Shown: positions 7,927 to 15,834 of the stretch, in pieces | Numbering within the stretch: position 1 is the first letter of the stretch | Layout: each line of letters begins with the position of its first letter | NCBI GenBank assembly: GCA_913052135.1 | Contig: CAJXDY010000033.1 | Location: forward strand, 1 to 25,878 | DNA length: 25,878 bases | Direction: 5' to 3' | Source of the DNA: UBA8106 sp913052135 | Lineage (GTDB): Bacteria; Acidobacteriota; Vicinamibacteria; Vicinamibacterales; UBA823 | Notes under the pieces: generated by a model | Seen by the model: the letters and a program-made list of their open reading frames with translations, nothing else | Told to the model about the DNA's origin: nothing | The model's database searches: none | Made by a program: the position numbers and the translations under genes

Positions 7927-8711
7927 CTGGATACCTTTACCGTATGAGCAACCTGACGCGTGTGGCTGACATAATGGTCGCGCAACGATCCAGTCACTGG
8001 TTCAACATTAAGTAATGCCCCATCCCATAACAGGGCCACTCGATCAAGTAACCCTTCAGCAGCCTCAAAGTCGTGAGTCGTCAAAAGTATTATGCGACCA
8101 CTATCCCGCAAGCCCTGCAGGCGATTGGCCAAGCTTTTAGATGAGGAGTCGTCAAGCCCTGTAAACGGTTCATCGAGCAGTACAAGCTTCGGGTCATGTA
8201 TCAGTGCACGTTCCAATGCGAGGCGCTGTCGCATACCACGTGAAAACTTCATGACAGGTTCATCACCACGGGCCCTGAGAGCGGAGCGTGACAACGCTGC
8301 CTCAGCACAAGAAGCAGGATCCTGAACTCCGAAGAGTCCTGCAAAAAAGTGAAGGTTCTCTCGAGCAGTTAATTCTGGATAGAGTTGGATGTCGTGTGAC
8401 AGCATTCCGATATTTGCACGCACATTACCGCCACGCTCGTGAGTTCCATGATTTCCATAGCGTATGCCCCCAGCCGATGGACTAATTAGGGTCGCAGCCA
8501 GTGCGAGTAGCGTCGATTTTCCGGCACCATTTGGTCCAAGAACACCAACAATCTCGCCTGCCGCACAGGAAAAAGAAACGTGCGACAGCGCCCGCATTCG
8601 ACCAAAGTAGCGTGACACGTCCTCGAAAGCTAAACAATCAAAGTCGTCCAAAAATTGACTGGAGCTCATTACACTTTTTACGGTTGGTGCAGATACAGCA
8701 GGTTCGGCCAT
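7923..8711 (-). CDS. ccmA: Haem ABC transporter ATP-binding protein CcmA
   Basis: CcmA supplies ATP hydrolysis to the CcmABCD complex at the cytoplasmic face. The 262-residue protein has Walker A GPNGAGKST at 59-67, the signature FSRGMRQR at 156-163, Walker B VLLDEP at 177-182 and the switch histidine in TTHD at 211-214. The first 25 residues are an extra N-terminal stretch compared with typical CcmA; a downstream ATG (residue 15) is possible, but a good AGGGCGG ribosome binding site precedes the ATG at 8711. The ABC subtype is set by context: it is directly coupled to ccmB. Confidence 0.92.
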   Translation of the reverse strand: MAEPAVSAPTVKSVMSSSQFLDDFDCLAFEDVSRYFGRMRALSHVSFSCAAGEIVGVLGPNGAGKSTLLALAATLISPSAGGIRYGNHGTHERGGNVRANIGMLSHDIQLYPELTARENLHFFAGLFGVQDPASCAEAALSRSALRARGDEPVMKFSRGMRQRLALERALIHDPKLVLLDEPFTGLDDSSSKSLANRLQGLRDSGRIILLTTHDFEAAEGLLDRVALLWDGALLNVEPVTGSLRDHYVSHTRQVAHTVKVSR

Positions 8712-8732
8712 GAATCCGCCCTTATGAGTAAC

Positions 8733-9977
8733 TCAACTAGACGCGGTAACTTCTCTACCAGACATCTTGTGCTGATCTAGACGGCGATATACTCGTTCGA
8801 GCTGCCCGAAAAGTTCTCGACGACGCTTTACATACCACGCTTCGGCAATATCACCATCGCGGTGCTTACTTTCGACACGAACTAGCTCCCGATAGAGCTT
8901 CTCACGTTTGCCTTCCAAGGTCTCTCGTTTCCGCACTCTTCCGGTTTGGAGACGCCGACTATGCGACATCCAAACACACCAGAAGATAAGCAATCCTGCC
9001 AAGGTTAATGCGACCGTTCGTGGAGTCGTACTGCGATAAGGTAGACCCGTCAGGCTCAGGCCAAAGGTTTGGCCGGCAGCCAAAGCTGGACCTGCTCCAA
9101 CGATATACGTCGCGCCGTCCGCTTCCATCTCTCGCCGCCGTTCCACTTGTGCCGATATCATGTCCATGGATGCGTGCTTTTCAACAATAACCGCAACTTG
9201 ATTTAAGGAGACTGGCAGGTACTGTGCAAGTTCGAAAGTGGCCCCTGTATATGAAAGGATGTACGCAAAATTTACTGGCGTGCGTCCTGGAGGTAACGGG
9301 CCCTGTACGACGACCTCCCCATCTGCAATTCGAGCCAGTGAACTGGAGCCGTTCAAAAGACTTACGCTTACTGCATTGGCGGGAAGTGTAAATCTGAATG
9401 GTTCAGCTGGCATGACGGGCTGGTTGCTATCATTAACCACTTCAAGAAGTGAATAAAACTCAATGGTTTGCTCTGCACCTATCTCAACCAAAAATCGAGA
9501 ATCCCCACCAAGCACAAGGTCCGCTGAACGTCCTGTCGCCGTACTCTCTTCTTGCCCAAGCCTCGTCGAGGCATCAGGAGATGGCGAAGGAGTCGCCACC
9601 AACATCACCCTAACCCCCCCAACCCCTGGCATCTCGAAGGCTTGAGACGCAAGCTGCTCTCCGTCCACTGTCGCTGAAACCGAGACCAGCATCCCGGGAG
9701 TGACCCCCGTGAACTGAGCTCGACCATTTTCATTCGTTTTTGCGGTTCGTATCTCTTCGTTAACTCGAAGGTCAATAGAGTGATCAATGATGTTATTCGC
9801 GAGAGCTCCGAGAATCAGTCGAACCGAAATCGTACCGTCCGCTAGATCTCTCGATGGTAATGGAATACCCGACATCTCTTTCGGGTCAGGCATTTCAAAC
9901 TGAGCCTGCACTGGAACAACCATGGCCACCATAAAACCAAACGCGACTATCACAACTCCTAAACATTTCACGCCCAT
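8733..9977 (-). CDS. Signal-peptide membrane protein with Ig/CarboxypepD-like region, ccm operon accessory
   Basis: I recognise the pattern but not a named family. The 414-residue protein has a signal peptide (1-26, ending VQAQ). An extracytoplasmic region (about 27-315) follows; its first part (residues 45-125) resembles a carboxypeptidase-regulatory or Ig-like beta module, with NENGRAQFTGVTPG at 82-95. A transmembrane helix is at about 320-336. The cytoplasmic tail has a helical, charged motif, KLYRELVRVESKHRDGD then RRRELFGQLERVYRRLD (359-401). That tail resembles the motif in the zinc-ribbon protein encoded just upstream and the N-terminal part of CcmI. The ATG lies one base after the upstream stop, so the two genes are coupled, and ccmA follows 21 bp on. 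A role in haem or apocytochrome delivery is inferred from position only. Confidence 0.7.
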   Translation of the reverse strand: MGVKCLGVVIVAFGFMVAMVVPVQAQFEMPDPKEMSGIPLPSRDLADGTISVRLILGALANNIIDHSIDLRVNEEIRTAKTNENGRAQFTGVTPGMLVSVSATVDGEQLASQAFEMPGVGGVRVMLVATPSPSPDASTRLGQEESTATGRSADLVLGGDSRFLVEIGAEQTIEFYSLLEVVNDSNQPVMPAEPFRFTLPANAVSVSLLNGSSSLARIADGEVVVQGPLPPGRTPVNFAYILSYTGATFELAQYLPVSLNQVAVIVEKHASMDMISAQVERRREMEADGATYIVGAGPALAAGQTFGLSLTGLPYRSTTPRTVALTLAGLLIFWCVWMSHSRRLQTGRVRKRETLEGKREKLYRELVRVESKHRDGDIAEAWYVKRRRELFGQLERVYRRLDQHKMSGREVTASS

Positions 9978-9978
9978 T

Positions 9979-10554
9979 TCAACTCAACCTCGCACCACAC
10001 GCCTTACAAAACCGCGCATCAGCATCATTGGAAGTACCGCATTCAGCGCAACCGTCTACCGGTGCGACAGACTCAGATTCTAACCTCTCTGATCTTGAGA
10101 GATGTGCCAGCCTGGTTTCTAACTCTCGCTCGATTAGCTCTCGATAGCCCGACCTATCGCTCTCAAGTTGCCCGATCAGATTCATGGCTCGCGTTCGTAG
10201 ACGTTTTGTCATTTCCTCGAAATCTACTTCTGAGACCTTGTTCATGGCTCGGTCGAATTCAAGTTCTTTGATTGAGCGTAAAACAAGATTCTTCTCTCGC
10301 TCTACGGCCAGACGGGTCCGATGTCCCACTAAGACGGGTTCATCTACACTGTCATCATTCACAAGAGGCTGTAGTGTGCGCAACAAGGCCATCCCTACCA
10401 GGGCTGCGGCCCCAATAACTACGCTCAGCAAGAGCGTGCCAACCACCGTGCTACGTGACATTAGGACCGCCATCGTAGCCGCAGCGAGGGCGACCAAGAC
10501 AAAAAAATGCCAGGGGCGAAACGTGGATTGATTAGTCGAGGTTTCGAAGCTCAT
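9979..10554 (-). CDS. Zinc-ribbon membrane protein, ccm operon accessory
   Basis: From the ATG at 10554 this protein has 191 residues; an in-frame ATG at 10581 would add nine more and overlap the ccmF-ccmH gene further. Two adjacent hydrophobic helices form a hairpin near residues 15-60. A charged helical region follows, with IKELEFDRAMNKVSEVDF in the middle (about 95-112), then a coiled-coil-like stretch. The C-terminus is a zinc ribbon: CAECGT and, 11 residues later, CKACG, giving a CxxC...CxxC site. Both the helix hairpin and the ribbon would place the soluble part in the cytoplasm. The IKELEFDRAxxKVSEVDF pattern recalls the start of CcmI. It sits between the CcmF-CcmH fusion and the signal-peptide protein, overlapping the former, so a partner role in haem ligation is plausible but unproven. 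Confidence 0.72.
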   Translation of the reverse strand: MSFETSTNQSTFRPWHFFVLVALAAATMAVLMSRSTVVGTLLLSVVIGAAALVGMALLRTLQPLVNDDSVDEPVLVGHRTRLAVEREKNLVLRSIKELEFDRAMNKVSEVDFEEMTKRLRTRAMNLIGQLESDRSGYRELIERELETRLAHLSRSERLESESVAPVDGCAECGTSNDADARFCKACGARLS

Positions 10555-13006
10555 CGTCCAGACGTGCCGCAAGTTTGGCATCCACTACGGTTGCTGCCAA
10601 AGGCACACCCTCTTCGGATGCTTCGCGCGAGGACCAGCGATGCGCCACCGTACCGACGACGACAGCGCCCGAAATTCCCAGAAGGTACGGAAACAACCAA
10701 GCAAGACGATTAAAACCTTCGTCGAGCGGCATAGCAAGTGGCTCCTGGCTTCCGTACTTCGCGATAAAATGCTGAAATACCTCATCTCTGGTTTTTCCGT
10801 CATCGACAAGCTCACTCACTTCGTTCCGCATCATCGCCGCAGTACCGCAGGTGCATTCACCAATCAACTTACGCCCACAGGTGCCACACATGCAGACGAG
10901 TTCTCGACCCAGTTCGCGCTCCAGAGCACTCCGCGGCACGACCGGTACTGAGTGCGCCGACTCAATGTGCTGAGCAGCAACTCCCACAGGCGTGAGAGCC
11001 AAGGCCAACAAGACCAACGACGTGGTCGCAGCGCCCGCTGGGACTTTCGAAAGGGCAAATGAAAACGACCGCTCCGGTAATAAAGCGAGTCCGGTTCCAA
11101 ACGCCAGAACACTGAACCCAAACCAGATCCAGTTAATCAGTGGCGTCACCGTAATTTGAAAACTTGCTGATTGATCCTGCATGTCGAAAGCAGCCATAAC
11201 GATATAGAGATCCTCCGAAAGGCGACGCCGAATCGCTACTTCGGTCGTCGGTTCTGTTTCGTGCTTATGAAAGAACCATCTAGCCGGATACATTTGACCA
11301 ACTTCTGCACCATCTGTGAGCACGGTTAACGTGCCTGTGATCATTTGCTTCTGACCATCGTCGTTCACGGAAAGGCCATCGTGGCGTACCGTAAACTTTC
11401 CAACTTCCACCTGCTGCCCCACTTGTAAGAGCACTTGTTCGTCAAGCTTGTACCCTTCACCAGCAAAACCCAGGAACATCAAGACTATCCCTACATGCAC
11501 AATGTAGCCACCATAGCGTCGCTGAGACCGAGACACCAATCCGATAATGGCGGTGAGCATGTCAGAACTCGTCGCCGCTTGCCGCACTACTGCACCACGG
11601 ACGAATTCCTGTCCAATTGTAACCGTGACGAAGCTACAAAGCATGAAACAGATACCAGATGACCAAACATGAAAGTTCAACAACACTAGTGTCACGCCAG
11701 TCACAAGTGCAGCCAGTGTCGGCCAGCGAAACTGGTACCACAAATTCTCCAACGAAGATTTCCGCCAAGCTAATAGAGGTCCAACTCCGGTTAAAAAGAG
11801 CAAAGCCAAGCCTATAGGAAGCATCCACTTATTAAAGAAAGGAGGACCAACGGTTAACCGTTCTCCAGTCACAGCCTCACTCAAAGTGGGAAACATCGTC
11901 GCAAACAAAATAAAGATCGCAGAAAACAGAAGAATCCAATTGTTTAATAGAAACGCGGCCTCACGTGACGCCCACGAATCAAGTTCGTGACGCGCTCGCA
12001 GCAACGGCAAACGGTATATCAACAGGCCAAAGCTAATGCTCAATATGAGCACCATGAAGACTGTAAACATCCACGCTAATTCTCGATCTTCCCCAAATGC
12101 ATGCACTGATTGCACGACCCCAGACCGAGTCATAAACGTACCGAAAATCGTCAGAAAGAAGGTGAGGATTACGAGTGTCATGTTCCAGACACGCAACATA
12201 CTGCGTCGCTCTTGCACCATCACGGAATGCAAAAGAGCGGTAGCGGTCAACCACGGTAGTAAGCCTGCATTTTCGACAGGGTCCCACCCCCAAAACCCGC
12301 CCCATCCGAGTTCTTCGTAAGCCCATATCATGCCCAGCGTTAATCCCAGCGACAGGAACAACCAAGACACCATGGTCCAACGCCTCACGGCACGCAACCA
12401 AGAGTCGTCCAGATATCCAGTAGCCAGTGCAGACATCGCAAATGCGAACGGCACCGTCATGCCTACAAATCCGATATAGAGTGAGGGCGGATGAATCGCC
12501 ATGTACGGATTTTGCAACAAGGGATTCAAGCCGCGCCCGTCAGCCGGAATGTCCGTAAGGTAAGTTGCAAACGGGTCTTTATTGATAATCATTACAAGTA
12601 AGAAAAACAGCTGCACACATGAAATGACTACCACCACATATGGAATCAACTCGCGATGTCGATCGCGATTAACATAAACAGCTAACGAACCAAACGCCGA
12701 AAGCAAAAAGACCCAGAACATGATTGAGCCGTCGAGGCCACCCCAGTAGGAGGTCAGCTTATAGAACAACGGCTGCGCCGAATCCGAGTAATGATCAACA
12801 TATCGGATGGCGTAGTTATTAGTAACAAAGGCGTGCACGATAATCGCCGAGGCGGCAGTCATCAACGCAGCGACCAAATAGAAGGCTCCAACGCCACTCT
12901 CAATCAGAGGAGTCGAACGACGCCGTCCCCCGACGATTGACGCAGCAGCTGCATAGACACACACAACGAATGCGGCGAGTAGAATGAAGGAGCCTAGGGA
13001 AGCCAT
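10532..13006 (-). CDS. ccmF: CcmF-CcmH fusion: cytochrome c haem lyase subunit with CcmH domain
   Basis: Residues 1 to about 650 are CcmF, the membrane haem lyase that takes haem from CcmE and attaches it to apocytochrome c. The WWD motif is at 228-252 (GWGGFWGWDPVENAGLLPWL). The four histidines that bind haem in E. coli CcmF have counterparts at His172 (AIHPPS), His260, His302 (VHAF) and His504 (YIVHVG). A second hydrophobic segment at about 660-678 works like an internal signal anchor. Residues about 690-795 match CcmH/NrfF, the apocytochrome thiol reductant, with LVCMCGTC at 703-710 and ECTC at 717-720, the YGSQEPLAMP stretch, and a final helix at 768-788. Usually these are separate genes. 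Five cysteines are present where canonical CcmH has two. It overlaps the zinc-ribbon gene and follows ccmE by 75 bp. Confidence 0.95.
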   Translation of the reverse strand: MASLGSFILLAAFVVCVYAAAASIVGGRRRSTPLIESGVGAFYLVAALMTAASAIIVHAFVTNNYAIRYVDHYSDSAQPLFYKLTSYWGGLDGSIMFWVFLLSAFGSLAVYVNRDRHRELIPYVVVVISCVQLFFLLVMIINKDPFATYLTDIPADGRGLNPLLQNPYMAIHPPSLYIGFVGMTVPFAFAMSALATGYLDDSWLRAVRRWTMVSWLFLSLGLTLGMIWAYEELGWGGFWGWDPVENAGLLPWLTATALLHSVMVQERRSMLRVWNMTLVILTFFLTIFGTFMTRSGVVQSVHAFGEDRELAWMFTVFMVLILSISFGLLIYRLPLLRARHELDSWASREAAFLLNNWILLFSAIFILFATMFPTLSEAVTGERLTVGPPFFNKWMLPIGLALLFLTGVGPLLAWRKSSLENLWYQFRWPTLAALVTGVTLVLLNFHVWSSGICFMLCSFVTVTIGQEFVRGAVVRQAATSSDMLTAIIGLVSRSQRRYGGYIVHVGIVLMFLGFAGEGYKLDEQVLLQVGQQVEVGKFTVRHDGLSVNDDGQKQMITGTLTVLTDGAEVGQMYPARWFFHKHETEPTTEVAIRRRLSEDLYIVMAAFDMQDQSASFQITVTPLINWIWFGFSVLAFGTGLALLPERSFSFALSKVPAGAATTSLVLLALALTPVGVAAQHIESAHSVPVVPRSALERELGRELVCMCGTCGRKLIGECTCGTAAMMRNEVSELVDDGKTRDEVFQHFIAKYGSQEPLAMPLDEGFNRLAWLFPYLLGISGAVVVGTVAHRWSSREASEEGVPLAATVVDAKLAARLDDELRNLD

Positions 13007-13081
13007 CCGCGAGACCTTAATCTGAAATGAGGCTGCGACGAGTGCTCAGACCACCTGACAACGCTTAGCACGACGTACGCA

Positions 13082-13552
13082 CTATTGTGATTCACCTGCG
13101 TACTGGCTCATTTCCGCAGCAACCGGTTTAGGTTCATATTTCGACGGGCATTTCGCCATCACTCCATTGGGTATAACCTGTATACCTTCTGGTCCAAGCC
13201 TGCCCCTCACGACAACCTCCGCCCCGTCCTTAAAGGTGTCAGGCACGATTCCCGCATAAGAAGCCCGCACGACAGACCCATTGTTTTCAATTTCGAATCG
13301 ATATTCGAGGCTATGACGCTTCCGTTGAATGGAGTCAGGCACAACGAAACCATGCACCTGTAAATTCTTATCCTGCCAAACGACTGGGTCAGCCATGACC
13401 TCGTCGACGTGCTTATAATACTCAGTTCCCTCACTCAAAGTTGTCCACAACAGCCCACCAAAGGCGAGCGTCAGCACGCTCACAGTTATTCCAATACGGA
13501 CACTCTTCCCGCTCAGGGCTAAGGACTTATTATTGAGGAATTTATGCATCAT
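13082..13552 (-). CDS. ccmE: Haem chaperone CcmE, cysteine variant
   Basis: CcmE receives haem from CcmC and passes it to CcmF in the periplasm. From the ATG at 13552, which follows an AGGG ribosome binding site, it has 156 residues; a TTG at 13591 right after the maf stop is a weaker option. There is one N-terminal membrane anchor (about residues 18-38) followed by the beta-barrel with the DEVMADPVVWQDKNLQVHGFV region and GVMAKCPSKYEP near the end. In most bacteria the last motif is HxxxY and the histidine binds haem covalently. Here the position is cysteine (Cys135, Tyr139), the CxxxY form known from archaea and some Deltaproteobacteria. The protein is otherwise complete. Confidence 0.93.
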   Translation of the reverse strand: MMHKFLNNKSLALSGKSVRIGITVSVLTLAFGGLLWTTLSEGTEYYKHVDEVMADPVVWQDKNLQVHGFVVPDSIQRKRHSLEYRFEIENNGSVVRASYAGIVPDTFKDGAEVVVRGRLGPEGIQVIPNGVMAKCPSKYEPKPVAAEMSQYAGESQ

Positions 13553-13591
13553 CGCTGCCCTCAGGATATCCCTATCATCCACCAACGTCAA

Positions 13592-14182
13592 TTAGAACCA
13601 AAACGCATCACTTTCGCTAGCACCTTCGTTATGAACTTTGTGAAGAAGGTAATCGACAAGCGCAATTGGCAAGCCTACAACATTAGAATAGGAGCCCTCA
13701 ATATGGTCAACGAATCGCGAAGCTAAACCTTGGATCGCATACCCTCCAGCCTTATCTTGAAACTCCCCCGACCCTACATACGCGGCAATCTCGTTGGGAG
13801 TCAATTTCCGGAAGCGTACGCGGGTCCTCTCAACCTGTGTTACGACAGACTGGCCATAAGACACCGTTACCCCAGTCAAGACCTCATGGATGCGACCTGA
13901 CAGCTGTTCCAGCATCACCTGTGCATGATCTGCGTCAAGTGGTTTTCCGAGAATCGCACCATCAATCACAACAACGGTGTCCGCACTGAGGACAAAACGG
14001 TCAGGGTAACCTTCCGCAACGACTGCAGCCTTTGCACGAGCCATCCTCGCTACATAGTTGCCAGGATTTTCGCCAGGGTGGACCGTCTCGTTCACGTCTC
14101 CCGGCATTACGTCATACGTGTAGCCGGCACTACTCAACAAATCTGCACGTCTGGGTGATCGCGAAGCCAGCAAAATACGCAC
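13592..14182 (-). CDS. maf: Maf-family nucleotide pyrophosphatase
   Basis: Maf enzymes hydrolyse non-canonical or methylated nucleoside triphosphates to monophosphates, as a housecleaning activity. The 196-residue protein starts with LLASRSPRRADLL (4-16), has the catalytic Asp68 in SADTVV, and shows the conserved DKAGGYAIQG and GSYSNVVGLP motifs; the length is normal. The start codon is GTG, without a clear ribosome binding site. It stops directly before the ccmE leader and is the first gene of the leftward ccm run, so it would share transcription with cytochrome maturation. Its 37-bp gap to the divergent DUF721 gene must hold promoter elements for at least one direction. Confidence 0.93.
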   Translation of the reverse strand: MRILLASRSPRRADLLSSAGYTYDVMPGDVNETVHPGENPGNYVARMARAKAAVVAEGYPDRFVLSADTVVVIDGAILGKPLDADHAQVMLEQLSGRIHEVLTGVTVSYGQSVVTQVERTRVRFRKLTPNEIAAYVGSGEFQDKAGGYAIQGLASRFVDHIEGSYSNVVGLPIALVDYLLHKVHNEGASESDAFWF

Positions 14183-14306
14183 AACAAATTCTGGTGTTTC
14201 GGGTCTGAGGTCAAGAATTATGATTCAAGGTATTACAATTCTAGATATTATATCCTTGCATCTAAAGACTACATCTTCGATTCAAACACTGAGCCTTTTG
14301 AGTTAT

Positions 14307-14630
14307 ATGATTCCAGCACATACGTGTATTTCACCAGTTATCAGCCAGTTGCTTCGAAAGCAACCAATGTCACCGGCCAAGCTAAGCTTCGCCTGGCGGA
14401 CTGCCGTTGGAGAAACAATCCATCGGGCTAGTACGGTCACACTCACCAAGGAAGGTATTCTCAAGGTCTGGGCAGTCGACCAGCATTGGCGTCGTGAGAT
14501 TCAACGTGCCACACCCGTGATTATCCCGCGACTCCAAAGACTACTTCATGGCACCTTAATTAAAGGGCTCGTCGTCGATGCGCCAGTAGAAAAGCGAGCC
14601 CCACGGCGTGTACGAACAGCTAGACCTTAA
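14307..14630 (+). CDS. DUF721/DciA-like protein
   Basis: The 107-residue protein from the ATG at 14307 has the DUF721 pattern: ISQLLRKQPMSPAKLSFAWR, then VGETIHRASTVTL, a LKVWAVDQHWRREIQRA block and IIPRLQRLLHG. DciA, the best-studied member, is the ancestral loader of the replicative helicase; many DUF721 proteins outside that group remain uncharacterised. An upstream in-frame ATG at 14220 would add 29 residues of low-complexity, hydrophobic sequence (DIISLHLKTTSSIQTLS), which does not look like this family, and an AT-rich stretch in that region resembles a promoter. The thiolase gene begins 9 bp downstream. Function in replication is not established for this copy. Confidence 0.75.
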   Translation: MIPAHTCISPVISQLLRKQPMSPAKLSFAWRTAVGETIHRASTVTLTKEGILKVWAVDQHWRREIQRATPVIIPRLQRLLHGTLIKGLVVDAPVEKRAPRRVRTARP

Positions 14631-14639
14631 ATCGTAATT

Positions 14640-15821
14640 ATGTCTGACTCAGTCATTGTTAGTGCCGTGCGGCTGCCTACCGGAAATTTTCTGGGCGCAC
14701 TGAAACATCTGTCGGCCCCAGAACTTGGTGGCCTGGTCGTTAAAGAGGCGGTCACACGCGCAGGTATCGATCCGATGATAGTTAATGAATGCATTATGGG
14801 TAACGTCGTGTCGGCCGGCCTTGGACAGAACCCGGCGAGACAGGCTGCCCTCAACGGCGGCTTACCGGCCCAAGTCGGTGCTGTCACTATCAATGAAGTT
14901 TGTGGCTCGGGGTTAAAAGCCGTGATGCTCGCCACGCAAGGTATCGCTGCGGGCGATCTCGAAGTGGCCGTCGCCGGCGGCATGGAATCGATGAGTCGTG
15001 CGCCGTACCTGTTGGATCGAATGCGCGAAGGTCTTCGACTCGGCAATGGGTTACTCCTGGACGCGATGGTTCATGACGGTCTGTGGTGCGCCCACGAAAA
15101 CTGGCATATGGGTATGACTGGTGAGGTTGTCGCCGAAACCTATGGGGTCACGCGCGAAGAACAGGATGCTTACGCAGTCGAAAGTCACCATAGAGCGGCT
15201 GAAGCCACTCGGCGCGGGTGGTTTGCTGACGAAATTCTTCCAGTCAAGGTTTCACAGAAAAAAGGCCCTGCAACCATATTCGATCATGACGAACCTGTTC
15301 GTGAAGACACTTCAAGCCAAAGCCTGATGAAACTGCAACCTGCCTTTAAACCTGATGGCACCGTGACTGCAGGGAATGCACCAGGGGTGAACGATGGTGC
15401 CGCAGCCGTCGTCGTTATGTCGAGTGACCGCGCAACCTCGTTGGGTCTTACGCCGTTAGCCCGCATTGTCGGCCAAGCCACGAGTGGCGTATCACCAAGA
15501 CTCGTGATGATGGCACCAGTTGACGCCATCCGTAAACTCATCGACAAAGTAGGCTGGACTCTCGATTCGGTCGATCTGTTCGAATTAAATGAGGCCTTCT
15601 CCGTTCAAGCCGTGGCAGTTATCCGTGAACTTGGAATCTCGCCCACCCGCGTGAACGTTCATGGCGGTGCCGTCGCATTAGGCCATCCTATCGGCGCGAG
15701 CGGTGCACGGATTTTGACAACCCTACTTTATGCCATGCGCCAGCGAAACGCAGCCCGAGGCATCGCCGCCCTATGCCTCGGTGGAGGCAATGGCGTTACA
15801 CTCGCGGTCGAGCGAAAGTAA
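14640..15821 (+). CDS. Acetyl-CoA acetyltransferase (thiolase)
   Basis: Thiolase II condenses two acetyl-CoA to acetoacetyl-CoA, or runs backwards in beta-oxidation. The 393-residue protein has the nucleophile Cys88 in NEVCGSGLKAV, the GGMESMSRAPYLL motif, FELNEAFSVQAVAV, His349 in GHPIGASGARI and the second catalytic Cys379 in CLGGGNG, all in expected places. Length is standard. It is encoded 14 bp ahead of a 3-hydroxybutyryl-CoA dehydrogenase, and the two form a natural pair for acetoacetyl-CoA to 3-hydroxybutyryl-CoA conversion, for instance in polyhydroxybutyrate, butanoate or fatty-acid metabolism. No phaC-like gene is in the window to decide which. Confidence 0.95.
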   Translation: MSDSVIVSAVRLPTGNFLGALKHLSAPELGGLVVKEAVTRAGIDPMIVNECIMGNVVSAGLGQNPARQAALNGGLPAQVGAVTINEVCGSGLKAVMLATQGIAAGDLEVAVAGGMESMSRAPYLLDRMREGLRLGNGLLLDAMVHDGLWCAHENWHMGMTGEVVAETYGVTREEQDAYAVESHHRAAEATRRGWFADEILPVKVSQKKGPATIFDHDEPVREDTSSQSLMKLQPAFKPDGTVTAGNAPGVNDGAAAVVVMSSDRATSLGLTPLARIVGQATSGVSPRLVMMAPVDAIRKLIDKVGWTLDSVDLFELNEAFSVQAVAVIRELGISPTRVNVHGGAVALGHPIGASGARILTTLLYAMRQRNAARGIAALCLGGGNGVTLAVERK

Positions 15822-15834
15822 GCTGTCTAACATC

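Noticed and set aside
12033..12401. 122-codon open frame inside ccmF on the same strand
   Set aside because: It is a frame shadow of the CcmF coding region with no recognisable domain and no ribosome binding site.
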